Assembly: GCF_003696205.1 (NCBI RefSeq)
Contig: NZ_RFFI01000009.1
Location: forward strand, 1 to 54,522
DNA: 54,522 bases
Origin: Cellulomonas triticagri
Lineage (GTDB): Bacteria; Actinomycetota; Actinomycetes; Actinomycetales; Cellulomonadaceae
Direction of reading: 5' to 3'
Shown here: piece by piece, positions 17,295-24,802 of the stretch
Layout of the letters: each line of letters begins with the position of its first letter
Numbering within the stretch: position 1 is the stretch's first letter
Made by a program: the position numbers and the translations under genes
Notes under the pieces: generated by a model
Databases searched by the model: none
What the model saw: only the letters and a program-made list of their open reading frames with translations
Told to the model about the DNA's origin: nothing

Positions 17295-18580
17295 CAGCCG
17301 AACCCGATCTGGTCGGCCTCCGCCTGGATCGCGGTGGCGGCCTCCTGGGACGTCATCTGGCCGTTCGCGACGCGCTCGGCGTAGATGCCGATCTGCTCGC
17401 CGATCTGCGACCAGGACGGGTAGCTCGGCGTCTCGACGGTGTTCGGCATCTGCTCCTTGAGCACCGACATCACCGGGCTGTCCACGATCGGCTCGTACTC
17501 CGCCGACTCCAGGCGGGACGGGAACGAGCCGGCCTCGTCGAACAGCGTCTTCTGCTGCTCGTCCTCGAGCAGCCACTGCAGGAACAGCCAGGACGACTCC
17601 TGGTTGTCCGAGGAGGCGAACACGCCGAGGTTGCCGCCGCCGATGTACGAGTCGTTGTTCGCCGCGCCGGAGGGCAGCGGCACGATGCCGACCGAGTCCT
17701 CCGTGAAGCCCTCGGGGGCCGCGCCGGTGTCGACGAGCTCCTGGTAGGTGTCGACCATCCAGGGCCCGGTGATCAGCAGCGGCTGGCGGCCGTTCTCGAA
17801 CGTCGCCTCCGACTCGGACAGCGGGGCCTCGCCGCGCTCGAAGAAGCCCTGGTAGAAGTCCAGCGCCTCGACGAACTCCGGGGTGTCGAACGTCCACGCG
17901 TCGCCGTCGGTGACCTCGCCACCGGCCTGCGACAGGAACGGGATGATGATCTGCGCGGGGTTCTCGATCGGGCGGGGGAGGCCGAGGCCGTACTCGCCGC
18001 CCTCGCGCGCGGCGAGCGCACCGCTGAGCTCCTCGAGCTCCTCCCACGTCGTCGGGGCCTCCATGCCGAGCTCGGCCACGAGGTCCGCGCGGTAGAACAG
18101 GAACCGCGTCTCGACGTACCACGGCACCGCGTAGCGGGCGTCCTCGCCGGTCACCGAGGCGACGGCGGCGGGGTAGAAGTCGTCGGGGTCGAAGACGTCG
18201 TCCGGGACGGGCGCGAGGCCGCCCATGGCGATGACGGACGCCGTCTGGTCGGCGCCGGTCATCACGATGTCCGGGCCGGTGCCGGAGGCGACCGCCGTCT
18301 GGTTCATCGTGATGATCTCGCCCCAGGGGATCTCGGTCACCGTGATCGACGCCTCGGGGTGGTCGGCGGTGAACTGCTCGCCGAGGGTCTTCAGCACGTC
18401 GCCGTTGCCGGCGGCGGCCCAGATCTCGATCTCGCCGGTGGCCTCGTCGGCGACCGTCCCGGCCTCCGCGGAGCCGGAGCCCGGCGCGTCGTCGGAGCGG
18501 CCGCAGGCCGCGACGGGGACCAGGACGAGGGTCGTCACTGCGGCGGCGCCGAGCGCGCGCCGGACGGTACGACGAAACAT
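17291..18580 (-). CDS. Sugar ABC transporter substrate-binding lipoprotein
   Basis: 429-residue CUT1-type solute-binding protein, exported and lipid-anchored. Basic start MFRRTVRR, hydrophobic core, then lipobox VAAC with the modified Cys at residue 26. The mature part shows EIEIWAAAGNGDVLKTLGEQF, PDIVMTGADQ, APTTWEELEELS, ENGRQPLLITGPW and NDSYIGGGNLGVFASSDNQE, normal for family SBP_bac_1. The ATG at 18580 is chosen over upstream alternatives because AAGGAGGAACGC precedes it. It is the first gene of the operon, opposite the LacI gene. The predicted ligand, from the downstream enzymes, is a beta-1,2- or other beta-gluco-oligosaccharide. Confidence 0.92.
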   Translation of the reverse strand: MFRRTVRRALGAAAVTTLVLVPVAACGRSDDAPGSGSAEAGTVADEATGEIEIWAAAGNGDVLKTLGEQFTADHPEASITVTEIPWGEIITMNQTAVASGTGPDIVMTGADQTASVIAMGGLAPVPDDVFDPDDFYPAAVASVTGEDARYAVPWYVETRFLFYRADLVAELGMEAPTTWEELEELSGALAAREGGEYGLGLPRPIENPAQIIIPFLSQAGGEVTDGDAWTFDTPEFVEALDFYQGFFERGEAPLSESEATFENGRQPLLITGPWMVDTYQELVDTGAAPEGFTEDSVGIVPLPSGAANNDSYIGGGNLGVFASSDNQESSWLFLQWLLEDEQQKTLFDEAGSFPSRLESAEYEPIVDSPVMSVLKEQMPNTVETPSYPSWSQIGEQIGIYAERVANGQMTSQEAATAIQAEADQIGFGW

Positions 18581-18654
18581 GCGTTCCTCCTTGAACGATG
18601 GGGTGGGCATGCGCCGCGCCACCACGCTGACCTGCACAAACAGTCCGGTCAATG

Positions 18655-18674
18655 CATGTTATGCGCATTACATG
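18655..18674. promoter_or_regulatory. LacI-type operator between binding-protein and regulator genes
   Basis: A 20-base dyad centred on CG at 18664/18665: arms CATGT and ACATG flank ATGCGCAT, with single T mismatches at 18660 and 18669. LacI-family operators are characteristically palindromes with a central CG. It is the only such dyad seen between the divergent genes and could control both. Confidence 0.65.
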
Positions 18675-18762
18675 TGGCCGAATCTAAGCGTGTAGACTGC
18701 GGCTGTCAACCCACCCCGGGGTCGCGGTCCGCGCCTCGCGCCACTCGTCGTCGAGGAGCTCC

Positions 18763-19878
18763 GTGGCACGCCGACCCACCGTCTACGACGTCGCCGAGCG
18801 CGCCGGGGTGTCCATCACCACGGTCTCGTTCGCGTTCCGCCAGCCCGGCCGCGTGAAGGACGCCACCCGGCAGGCCGTGCTCGACGCGGCCCGGGAGCTC
18901 GGGTACGCGCCGTCGGCCAGCGCGCGCGGCCTCGCCCGGGGGAGCACGGGCGCGTTCGGGCTGTACGCGTTCGACATGATGCTCGCCGACGGGGAGGCGG
19001 GTGCCGGGGTCCCGGCGGCACCGGCCCCGCACGCCGCGCCGGTCGCGGCGACGGGCCCGGTGGGGGAGCCCGACCCCCGGGTGTTCCCGCTCTACGTCGA
19101 CGAGGTCGAGCGCGGGTTCGCCCTCGGCTGCCGGGCCGCCGGGCGGCCGCTGCTGCTCGCCTCCGGCGCGCCCAGCGGCACCGCCGTCGCCGACGTCGCC
19201 GGCAGCGTCGACGGGCTGGCGATCTTCCCGGGCACGCACAGCCTCGACGCCGTGCGCGGCATCGCCCAGTCGATCCCGCTGGTCGCGTTCAGTACGCCCG
19301 GCGCCGACCCGTCGTTCAGCCACGTCTCGGTCGACAACCGCGGGGCGATGGCTGGCGTGGTCGAGCACCTGGTCGGCGTGCACGGCGTCACCGACCTGGC
19401 GTTCGTCGGCGAGGGGTCGATGTACGACTTCGCCGACCGGCTCACCGGGTTCCGCGACGCTGTCGCCCGGCTGCTCCCCGAGCGCACCGCCGTCCGGCCG
19501 GAGCACGAGGTGCTGGCCACCACGGCGTGGGTCACCGCGCTCGACGAGGCGGTCGCCGCCGACCGGCTGCCGCGGGCGCTGGTCTGCCAGAGCGACCAGA
19601 CGGCCCTGCACGTGCTCGACCTGCTGGCGGCGCACGGCGTGGACGTCCCGGGGCGGGTGCTCGTCACGGGGTTCGACGGCATCCTCGCCGGGCGGATGTC
19701 CACCCCGACGCTCACCACCGTGCGGCAGCCGTTCGAGGACATGGGCCGCACCGCGGTCCGGCTGCTCGCCGACCGGCTGGCCGACCCCACGTCGGCGGCG
19801 GAGTCCCGGACGCTGCCCACGAGGCTGGTCCCGCGCGGCAGCTGTGGCTGCGCCGAGGGGACGCCGGCCACGCGCTGA
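18763..19878 (+). CDS. LacI-family transcriptional regulator
   Basis: 371 residues. The N-terminal helix-turn-helix RRPTVYDVAERAGVSITTVS is followed by the hinge helix region (LGYAPSASARGLARGSTGAF), then a periplasmic-binding-protein-like sensor domain (YVDEVERGFALGCRAAGRPL, SVDGLAIFPGTHS, VSVDNRGAMAGVVEHL, LVTGFDGILAGRMSTPTLTTV). The canonical VSxxTVS recognition reads VSITTVS. The C-terminus ends with SCGC as in actinobacterial sugar repressors. The GTG at 18763 has GAGGAG upstream. It is divergent from the sugar operon and is presumed to repress it in the absence of the transported oligosaccharide. Confidence 0.93.
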   Translation: MARRPTVYDVAERAGVSITTVSFAFRQPGRVKDATRQAVLDAARELGYAPSASARGLARGSTGAFGLYAFDMMLADGEAGAGVPAAPAPHAAPVAATGPVGEPDPRVFPLYVDEVERGFALGCRAAGRPLLLASGAPSGTAVADVAGSVDGLAIFPGTHSLDAVRGIAQSIPLVAFSTPGADPSFSHVSVDNRGAMAGVVEHLVGVHGVTDLAFVGEGSMYDFADRLTGFRDAVARLLPERTAVRPEHEVLATTAWVTALDEAVAADRLPRALVCQSDQTALHVLDLLAAHGVDVPGRVLVTGFDGILAGRMSTPTLTTVRQPFEDMGRTAVRLLADRLADPTSAAESRTLPTRLVPRGSCGCAEGTPATR

Positions 19879-19919
19879 GGCGCGTGGGCGGCGCGCCGAG
19901 CCCGCTCAGGTGCGCGGGC

Positions 19920-20696
19920 TCAGGTGCGCGGTGCGCGCAGCGCGCGGTCCAGCAGCTCGTCGAACGTCCCGGCGACCTCCTTGGCCCCCGCACCGGGCCA
20001 CGCGTGCACCGGCTGCGCGGCGCCCTGCGCCTGCTGCAGCGCGGCGCGCTCGGGCACGAACGGCTGCAGGACCAGCGGCCCATACAGGCCGCGGAGCTCC
20101 TCCAGGCGGAACGCCTGCTCCACCGACCGGGCCTTGACCCGGTTGACGACGACGCCGAGCGGCTGCAGCTGCCCGGCGGGCCCGCGGCGCAGGTCGTCGA
20201 TCGTCCGCATCGCGCGGCCGACGGCGGTGACCGAGAACAGGCCGGGCTCCGTGACGACCACCGCGCGGTCGCACGCCGTCAGCCCGGTGCGGGTGAGGCC
20301 GCCGAGGGATGGCGGGCAGTCGACGAGCACCAGGTCGTAGTCGTGCGCCCAGGCCAGCGCGAACCGCAGCCGGTCCAGGTCCATGACCGCGCCGTCGTAG
20401 GCGTCGTGCCGGGAGGACGCCGCGGACCCGACGAGCACGTCGAGCCCGGCGTCGGCCCACGCGCTGGACCCGGTCGCCGCGGCGAGGGTCTCGGCGGACG
20501 GGGAGTCGAGCAGCCCGGCGACGTCGCCCTGCGCGCCGGACACGGCCAGCGCGAGCGTGGAGTCGCCCTGCGGGTCGAGGTCCACCACCAGGGTGCGCAG
20601 CCCGCGCTCCAGCGCGGCCGAGGCGAGCCCGAGGGTCACCGAAGTCTTCCCCACGCCGCCCTTGAGCGAGCACACTCCCAGCACCAGCACGGGCAC
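19920..20696 (-). CDS. Orphan ParA-family ATPase
   Basis: 258-residue ParA/MinD-superfamily P-loop ATPase. The deviant Walker A is KGGVGKTS with both signature lysines, then VVDLDPQGDSTLAL (Walker A'), DLVLVDCPPSLGGLTRTGL (Walker B) and VVVNRVKARS. It lacks a ParB partner or parS-like repeats nearby, so it is not the chromosomal parABS pair. Orphan ParAs may position other cargo such as chemoreceptors, septation proteins or protein complexes. The N-terminus is direct (MPVLVLGVCSLKGGVGKT), with no DNA-binding extension. Confidence 0.88.
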   Translation of the reverse strand: MPVLVLGVCSLKGGVGKTSVTLGLASAALERGLRTLVVDLDPQGDSTLALAVSGAQGDVAGLLDSPSAETLAAATGSSAWADAGLDVLVGSAASSRHDAYDGAVMDLDRLRFALAWAHDYDLVLVDCPPSLGGLTRTGLTACDRAVVVTEPGLFSVTAVGRAMRTIDDLRRGPAGQLQPLGVVVNRVKARSVEQAFRLEELRGLYGPLVLQPFVPERAALQQAQGAAQPVHAWPGAGAKEVAGTFDELLDRALRAPRT

Positions 20697-20841
20697 ACGC
20701 TATCGGGCGCGGGCGGGTTCGCGCGATCCTGACCTGCGGGCCCGGTCCGCTCGGTCCTCGACCTGCCCCTCGCGCGACCCCGGGCGCACGACCCCGGGCG
20801 CCCGGCTCGACGGGGTCGGCGCCGGGGGTGATGCTGGCCCC

Positions 20842-21507
20842 ATGGCTGACATCACGGTGACCCACTGGGGCCACGCCTGCGTCCGGTTCGAGCGGGACGG
20901 GCGGCGCCTCGTCGTCGACCCCGGGGCGTTCGGGGACGCGGCCGTCCTGGACGACGCCGACGCGGTGCTGCTCACCCACGAGCACCCGGACCACGTCGAC
21001 GCCCCCGCCCTCGTCGCCGCCCTGGACCGGAACCCCGACCTGCGGGTCCGGGGACCGCAGGGCGCCCTCGACGTGCTCACCGCCGCCGGGGCGCCCGCCG
21101 ACCGGCTGCACGCGGTCGTCGCCGGCGACGAGGTCGAGGCGGCGGGGTTCGCCGTCGTCGTGACGGGCGAACGGCACGCGCTCATCCACCCGGACGTCCC
21201 GGTCCCGCACAACGTGGGGTACCTGGTCGACGGCGGGGCGCTGCACCCCGGCGACGCGTTCACCGAGCCACCCGCGGGCGCGACGGTCGACCTGCTGCTC
21301 GTGCCCGTCGCCGGGCCGTGGATGAAGCTCGCGGAGGCCGTCGACTACGTGCGCGCCGTGCGTCCGCGGGTCGCCGCGCCGATCCACGACGCCATCCTCA
21401 GCGACCCCGGGCGCGCCCTCGCGGACCGGCTGGTCGGCGGCCTCGGCGGGGCGGAGTACACCCGGGTCGACCGGGACCACCCGTACACCTGGGCCCGCCC
21501 GGCCTGA
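20842..21507 (+). CDS. Metallo-beta-lactamase-fold hydrolase (UlaG-like)
   Basis: 221-residue MBL-fold protein, probably cytosolic. ITVTHWGHACVRFERDGRRL and VLLTHEHPDHVDAPAL give the HxHxDH zinc ligands. GERHALIHPDVP, GYLVDGGALHPGDAF and PIHDAIL supply the remaining metal ligands (His, Asp, His). The opening WGHACVRFE is typical of the UlaG-like/L-ascorbate-6-phosphate-lactonase-like subgroup used for many substrates. The substrate is unknown. It is divergent from parA. GATGCT seven bases before the ATG might be a -10 box, which would make the message leaderless. Confidence 0.88.
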   Translation: MADITVTHWGHACVRFERDGRRLVVDPGAFGDAAVLDDADAVLLTHEHPDHVDAPALVAALDRNPDLRVRGPQGALDVLTAAGAPADRLHAVVAGDEVEAAGFAVVVTGERHALIHPDVPVPHNVGYLVDGGALHPGDAFTEPPAGATVDLLLVPVAGPWMKLAEAVDYVRAVRPRVAAPIHDAILSDPGRALADRLVGGLGGAEYTRVDRDHPYTWARPA

Positions 21508-21543
21508 GCGGTGCGGCCGAGGCGACCGGCCTGGACCGCGCGC

Positions 21544-21708
21544 TCAGCGGGCGGCGGCGGGCTCCCCGCGGCGCGGGGCCGGGTCCATCGTCAGGCGCAG
21601 CGCCACGTCCAGGGGCAGCCGCGTCCGGGCCCGGCGCCGCCGCGCGATCAGCGTCTGGCGGTCCCGGGCGCGGGCGTCGTCGAGTCGGTGCGGTCGGTCC
21701 TGCGGCAT
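21544..21708 (-). CDS. Small basic hypothetical protein
   Basis: A 54-residue frame starting MPQDRPHRLDDARARDRQTL, followed by an Arg-rich stretch and ending PAPRRGEPAAAR. No family recognised. It lies between two genes on the other strand, has near-complete GC3 and a normal stop. In a genome this GC-rich, short open frames are cheap, so confidence is modest. Confidence 0.4.
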   Translation of the reverse strand: MPQDRPHRLDDARARDRQTLIARRRRARTRLPLDVALRLTMDPAPRRGEPAAAR

Positions 21709-21869
21709 GTCCCCAGCCTGCCGCGCGGGGGTGCGGGTGTCGTCGGCCTCACGGCTGATCCCCGGGTACGCCGTGAGGTGGAGGCGGGTGGAGACGGCAC
21801 GTCGCTCGCGCCCCGGCCCGCGGACCCGTAACGTCCGAGGTCACACAGGCGGACGAGAGGGACTGGCAC

Positions 21870-23027
21870 ATGTGGTTCGGGCGACGTAGGTCGACGTCGG
21901 AGGCGCCGGTCGTCGCCCCGCAGGGCACACCGCCGGAGCGCGGGGCCGGGGCGCTGTGGGCGGACGGGTTCGGCCGGATCGGGACCCGGTCCGTGCAGGT
22001 GCTCGCGCTGCTCGCCGTCGTCGCCGTGGCGGTGCTGGCGATCACCCGGCTCACGCTGGTGGTGGTGCCGGTGCTCATCGCGCTGGTGCTGGCCAGCGCC
22101 ATGTACCCGCTGGTCGCGTGGCTGCGTCGGCGCATGCCGTCCATCGCCGCGACCTGGATCGCGCTGGTGCTGGTCGTCGGTGTGCTCGGCGGGATCCTCA
22201 CGGCCGTCGTGTACTCGGTGATCCACCAGTGGGACACGCTCGCGGACCAGGCCGTCGCCGGGTTCGGGGAGCTGCAGGACTCGCTGTCCGGCCTGCCGAT
22301 CGAGATCACCGACCAGCAGATCGCCGACTTCCGGGAGACCGTGACCGGGTTCCTCACCTCGTCGACCTTCGGGTCGGGCGCGGTGGCCGGGCTGTCCGCG
22401 GGGGCGAACTTCCTCACCGGGTTCGCCGTCATGGTCGTGGTGCTGTTCTTCTTCCTCAAGGACGGCCCCGCGATCTGGGAGTTCCTCCTCCGCCCGTTCG
22501 AGGGCGCGCACTACGCGCGCGGCAAGCGGATCGGCAGCCGCACCGTCGGGACGATGGGCGGCTACGTCCGGGGCACCGCGATCGTCGCGGCCGTGGACGC
22601 GATCGGCATCGGGCTCGGGCTGGTGATCATGGGCGTGCCGCTCGCGATCCCGCTGTCGGTGCTCGTGTTCCTGCTGGCCTTCATCCCGCTCGTCGGCGCC
22701 ACGCTGGCCGGCGTGCTGGCCGCGCTCGTCACGCTCGTCGCCAACGGGTTCACCGAGGCGCTGATCGTCGTCGCCATCGTCGTCGTGGTGAACCAGCTCG
22801 AGGGCAACCTGCTGCAGCCCGTCGTGATGGCGCGCTCGCTCGCCCTGCACCCGCTGGTCATCCTCGTCGCCCTGACCGTCGGCACCGTGCTCGCGGGCAT
22901 CACCGGCGCGGTCCTGGCCGTCCCGATCGCGGCGTCGATCTGGGGCGCGATCCAGGTGTGGAACGGCGAGCACGAGCCCGCGCGACCCGCGCAGCAGAAA
23001 CGACGGGAGACGGTCGCCGGACGCTGA
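21870..23027 (+). CDS. AI-2E family transporter (PerM/YdiK type)
   Basis: 385-residue polytopic membrane protein with about eight segments: VLALLAVVAVAVLAITRL, LTLVVVPVLIALVLASAMYP, TWIALVLVVGVLGGILTAVV, then a long extracytoplasmic part, then FAVMVVVLFFFLKDG, IVAAVDAIGIGLGLVIMGVP, VLVFLLAFIPLVGATLAGV and VVVNQLEGNLLQPVVMARSL. The last is the family signature (NQLEGNxLxPxVxxxxxxLHP). Members include the AI-2 exporter TqsA and Na+/H+ antiporter-like proteins; substrate unassigned. GAGAGGGA precedes the ATG. The C-terminal tail is basic and cytosolic. Confidence 0.9.
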   Translation: MWFGRRRSTSEAPVVAPQGTPPERGAGALWADGFGRIGTRSVQVLALLAVVAVAVLAITRLTLVVVPVLIALVLASAMYPLVAWLRRRMPSIAATWIALVLVVGVLGGILTAVVYSVIHQWDTLADQAVAGFGELQDSLSGLPIEITDQQIADFRETVTGFLTSSTFGSGAVAGLSAGANFLTGFAVMVVVLFFFLKDGPAIWEFLLRPFEGAHYARGKRIGSRTVGTMGGYVRGTAIVAAVDAIGIGLGLVIMGVPLAIPLSVLVFLLAFIPLVGATLAGVLAALVTLVANGFTEALIVVAIVVVVNQLEGNLLQPVVMARSLALHPLVILVALTVGTVLAGITGAVLAVPIAASIWGAIQVWNGEHEPARPAQQKRRETVAGR

Positions 23028-23036
23028 GCGCCCCGG

Positions 23037-23774
23037 TCACCCCGGCGTCCGCCACACCGAGACGTGCGACGGGCTCTCCGCCTCGAACGGCGCCTCGGTG
23101 AAGTCCGCCCACCGCTCGGTCGGCGCCATCCCGGCGATCCGGGCCATGAGGTCCAGCTCGGCCGGCCACACGTACCGGTGCGGCGACCGGCCCGTGCTGG
23201 TGCTGCCGTCCGTCTCGCGCGTGTAGTGGTGCGACACCAGCGTCTGGTGCACCACGTCGTACCGGTCGAAGCCCAGGTGCGCGTCGCTGACGTCGAACGG
23301 CAGCGCCACCTCGCCCGGCGGCAGGCGGCGCAGCTGCGGGACGAACACCTCGCAGACGAACGCCCCGCCCGGCTCCAGGTGCCGCGCTGCGTTCTGGAAG
23401 CACGCGACCTGCGCGTCCTGCGTCATCAGGTTCGTGATCCCGTTGTAGACGAGGTAGACCAGCCGGAACCGGCCCGGGGCGGTCGCCGTGCTCATGTCGC
23501 CCATCGTCACCGGGACCCGCTCGGCACCGGGTTTCGCCGCCAGACGGGCCGCCATCGGCGCGGACAGCTCGATCCCGGCGACCGGGACCCCGCGCGCCGA
23601 CAGCGGCAGCGCCACCCGGCCCGTCCCGACCGCGAGCTCCAGCGCCGCACCGCCCGCCGCCCGCGCCGCGAGGAAGTCGATCGTCGGACCCAGCACCTCC
23701 GGCGTGGCCATCGCGGCGCTCGACTCGTCGTACCGCGCTGCGGTCGCCTCGGTCCAGATGTCCTCGTGCGTCAT
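23037..23774 (-). CDS. Class I SAM-dependent methyltransferase
   Basis: 245-residue Rossmann-fold methyltransferase. Motif I ALELAVGTGRVALPLSARG is followed by the acidic end of beta-2 (VAGIELSAPMAARL). Then come the MGDMSTATAPGRFRLVYLVY region and EPGGAFVCEVFVP. The start MTHEDIWTEATAARYDE is typical of methyltransferase domain 25/41 proteins that begin with a Tyr-Asp motif. Substrate unknown. It converges on the AI-2E gene with nine bases between stops, leaving almost no room for a terminator. Confidence 0.85.
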   Translation of the reverse strand: MTHEDIWTEATAARYDESSAAMATPEVLGPTIDFLAARAAGGAALELAVGTGRVALPLSARGVPVAGIELSAPMAARLAAKPGAERVPVTMGDMSTATAPGRFRLVYLVYNGITNLMTQDAQVACFQNAARHLEPGGAFVCEVFVPQLRRLPPGEVALPFDVSDAHLGFDRYDVVHQTLVSHHYTRETDGSTSTGRSPHRYVWPAELDLMARIAGMAPTERWADFTEAPFEAESPSHVSVWRTPG

Positions 23775-23900
23775 GGTCCTGACGCTCGCACCCGCGGCGT
23801 CCCGACCGCCAGTCGATAGGCGCGCGCGGGTCGGGATGGCCCCGGACGCCCCGGGCGTGTTGAGTGGGGGAGTACCGCCGACGACGCCGGGAGGCCCCGC

Positions 23901-24236
23901 ATGGACACCCACCAGCTCGCGCAGGACCGCATCGACCTCGCCCACGCCGACCCGCACGGCCGCAGCGCGCACCTCGTCGTGCACGACGGCCCGCTGCGGC
24001 AGACCGTCATCGCCCTGACCAAGGGCACCCGGCTCGCCGAGCACTCCTCGCCGCCCGCCGGGAGCATCCTCGTGCTGCGGGGGACGGTCGCCGTCACCAC
24101 CGCCGACGACGTCGAGACGCTGCCCGCCGGGTTCCTCACGACGCTCACCCACGACCGGCACGGCGTCGAGGCGCTGAGCGACGCGGCGATCCTGCTCACC
24201 ACCGTCACCGGCACCGAGCCGGCCCCGCCCGCCTGA
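23901..24236 (+). CDS. Small cupin-fold protein
   Basis: 111 residues with a single cupin-like domain: LVVHDGPLRQTVIALTKGTR, LAEHSSPPAGSILVLRGTV and ETLPAGFLTTLTHDRHGVEAL. The glycine pattern of the first cupin motif and one His (AEH) are visible, but the full set of metal-binding His/Glu residues is incomplete, so catalytic activity is doubtful. Function unknown; it could be a sensor or regulator. It stands alone after the divergent methyltransferase. Confidence 0.7.
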   Translation: MDTHQLAQDRIDLAHADPHGRSAHLVVHDGPLRQTVIALTKGTRLAEHSSPPAGSILVLRGTVAVTTADDVETLPAGFLTTLTHDRHGVEALSDAAILLTTVTGTEPAPPA

Positions 24237-24302
24237 TCCGGCCGGTCTGAACCGGCCGTGGTCTGATCCGGCCTCGGTCTGATCCGGCCCGGTGTCGATC
24301 CG
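24233..24302 (+). repeat. Short imperfect tandem repeat downstream of cupin gene
   Basis: Four consecutive units of 14-16 bases starting at 24233, 24247, 24263 and 24279, each close to CTGATCCGGCCYSGGT, plus a partial fifth (GTCGATCCG). The first unit overlaps the cupin stop codon. Inverted CCGG/GGCC segments could form small hairpins, so it may act in 3'-end formation. Confidence 0.7.
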
Positions 24303-24370
24303 CGGGGTCCCCGTTCGACCAGGGGGTGCGGGGGTCCGCCCCGGACCCCCCACCCACCCGGAGGTGCACC

Positions 24371-24802
24371 GTGAAGTACATGCTGATCCTGCGCTCGACC
24401 GAGCAGGCCGCGCCGCCGGCCACCCCGCCGTCGGCGGAGGAGTACGAGCGGTCCATCGAGACGATGAGCCGGTTCAACGAGGAGCTCGTCGCCGCGGGCG
24501 TGCTGCTCGCGATGGACGGGCTCGACGACGACCCCGCCGAGAGCGTCGTGGTCGACCACTCGGCGACCCCGCCGCTGGTCACTGACGGCCCGTACGGCGA
24601 GGTCAAGGAGCTGTTCGCCGGGTTCTGGATCCTCGACGTCGCGTCCCGGGCGGAGGCCGTCGAGTGGGCGCGCCGGGCGCCCGTGGCCGGGATCGGCTCC
24701 CGGATCGAGGTCCGCCGGATCGCGAGCATCGACGAGTTCCCGCAGGACAACCCGTGGATCCAGCGGGAGCGCGCGTGGCGCGAGCGCACCGGGCAGCTCT
24801 GA
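24371..24802 (+). CDS. DGPF/YCII-domain protein linked to ECF42 sigma factor
   Basis: 143-residue YCII-superfamily protein. MKYMLILRSTEQ at the start and VTDGPYGEVKELFAGFWILD contain the DGP(F/Y) signature. Proteins of this type are the constant neighbours of ECF42 sigma factors, and their biochemical role is unclear. The GTG at 24371 follows GGAGGTGCACC, a strong ribosome-binding site; the frame is open 15 codons further up without one. Its stop overlaps the beginning of the sigma gene. Confidence 0.9.
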   Translation: MKYMLILRSTEQAAPPATPPSAEEYERSIETMSRFNEELVAAGVLLAMDGLDDDPAESVVVDHSATPPLVTDGPYGEVKELFAGFWILDVASRAEAVEWARRAPVAGIGSRIEVRRIASIDEFPQDNPWIQRERAWRERTGQL

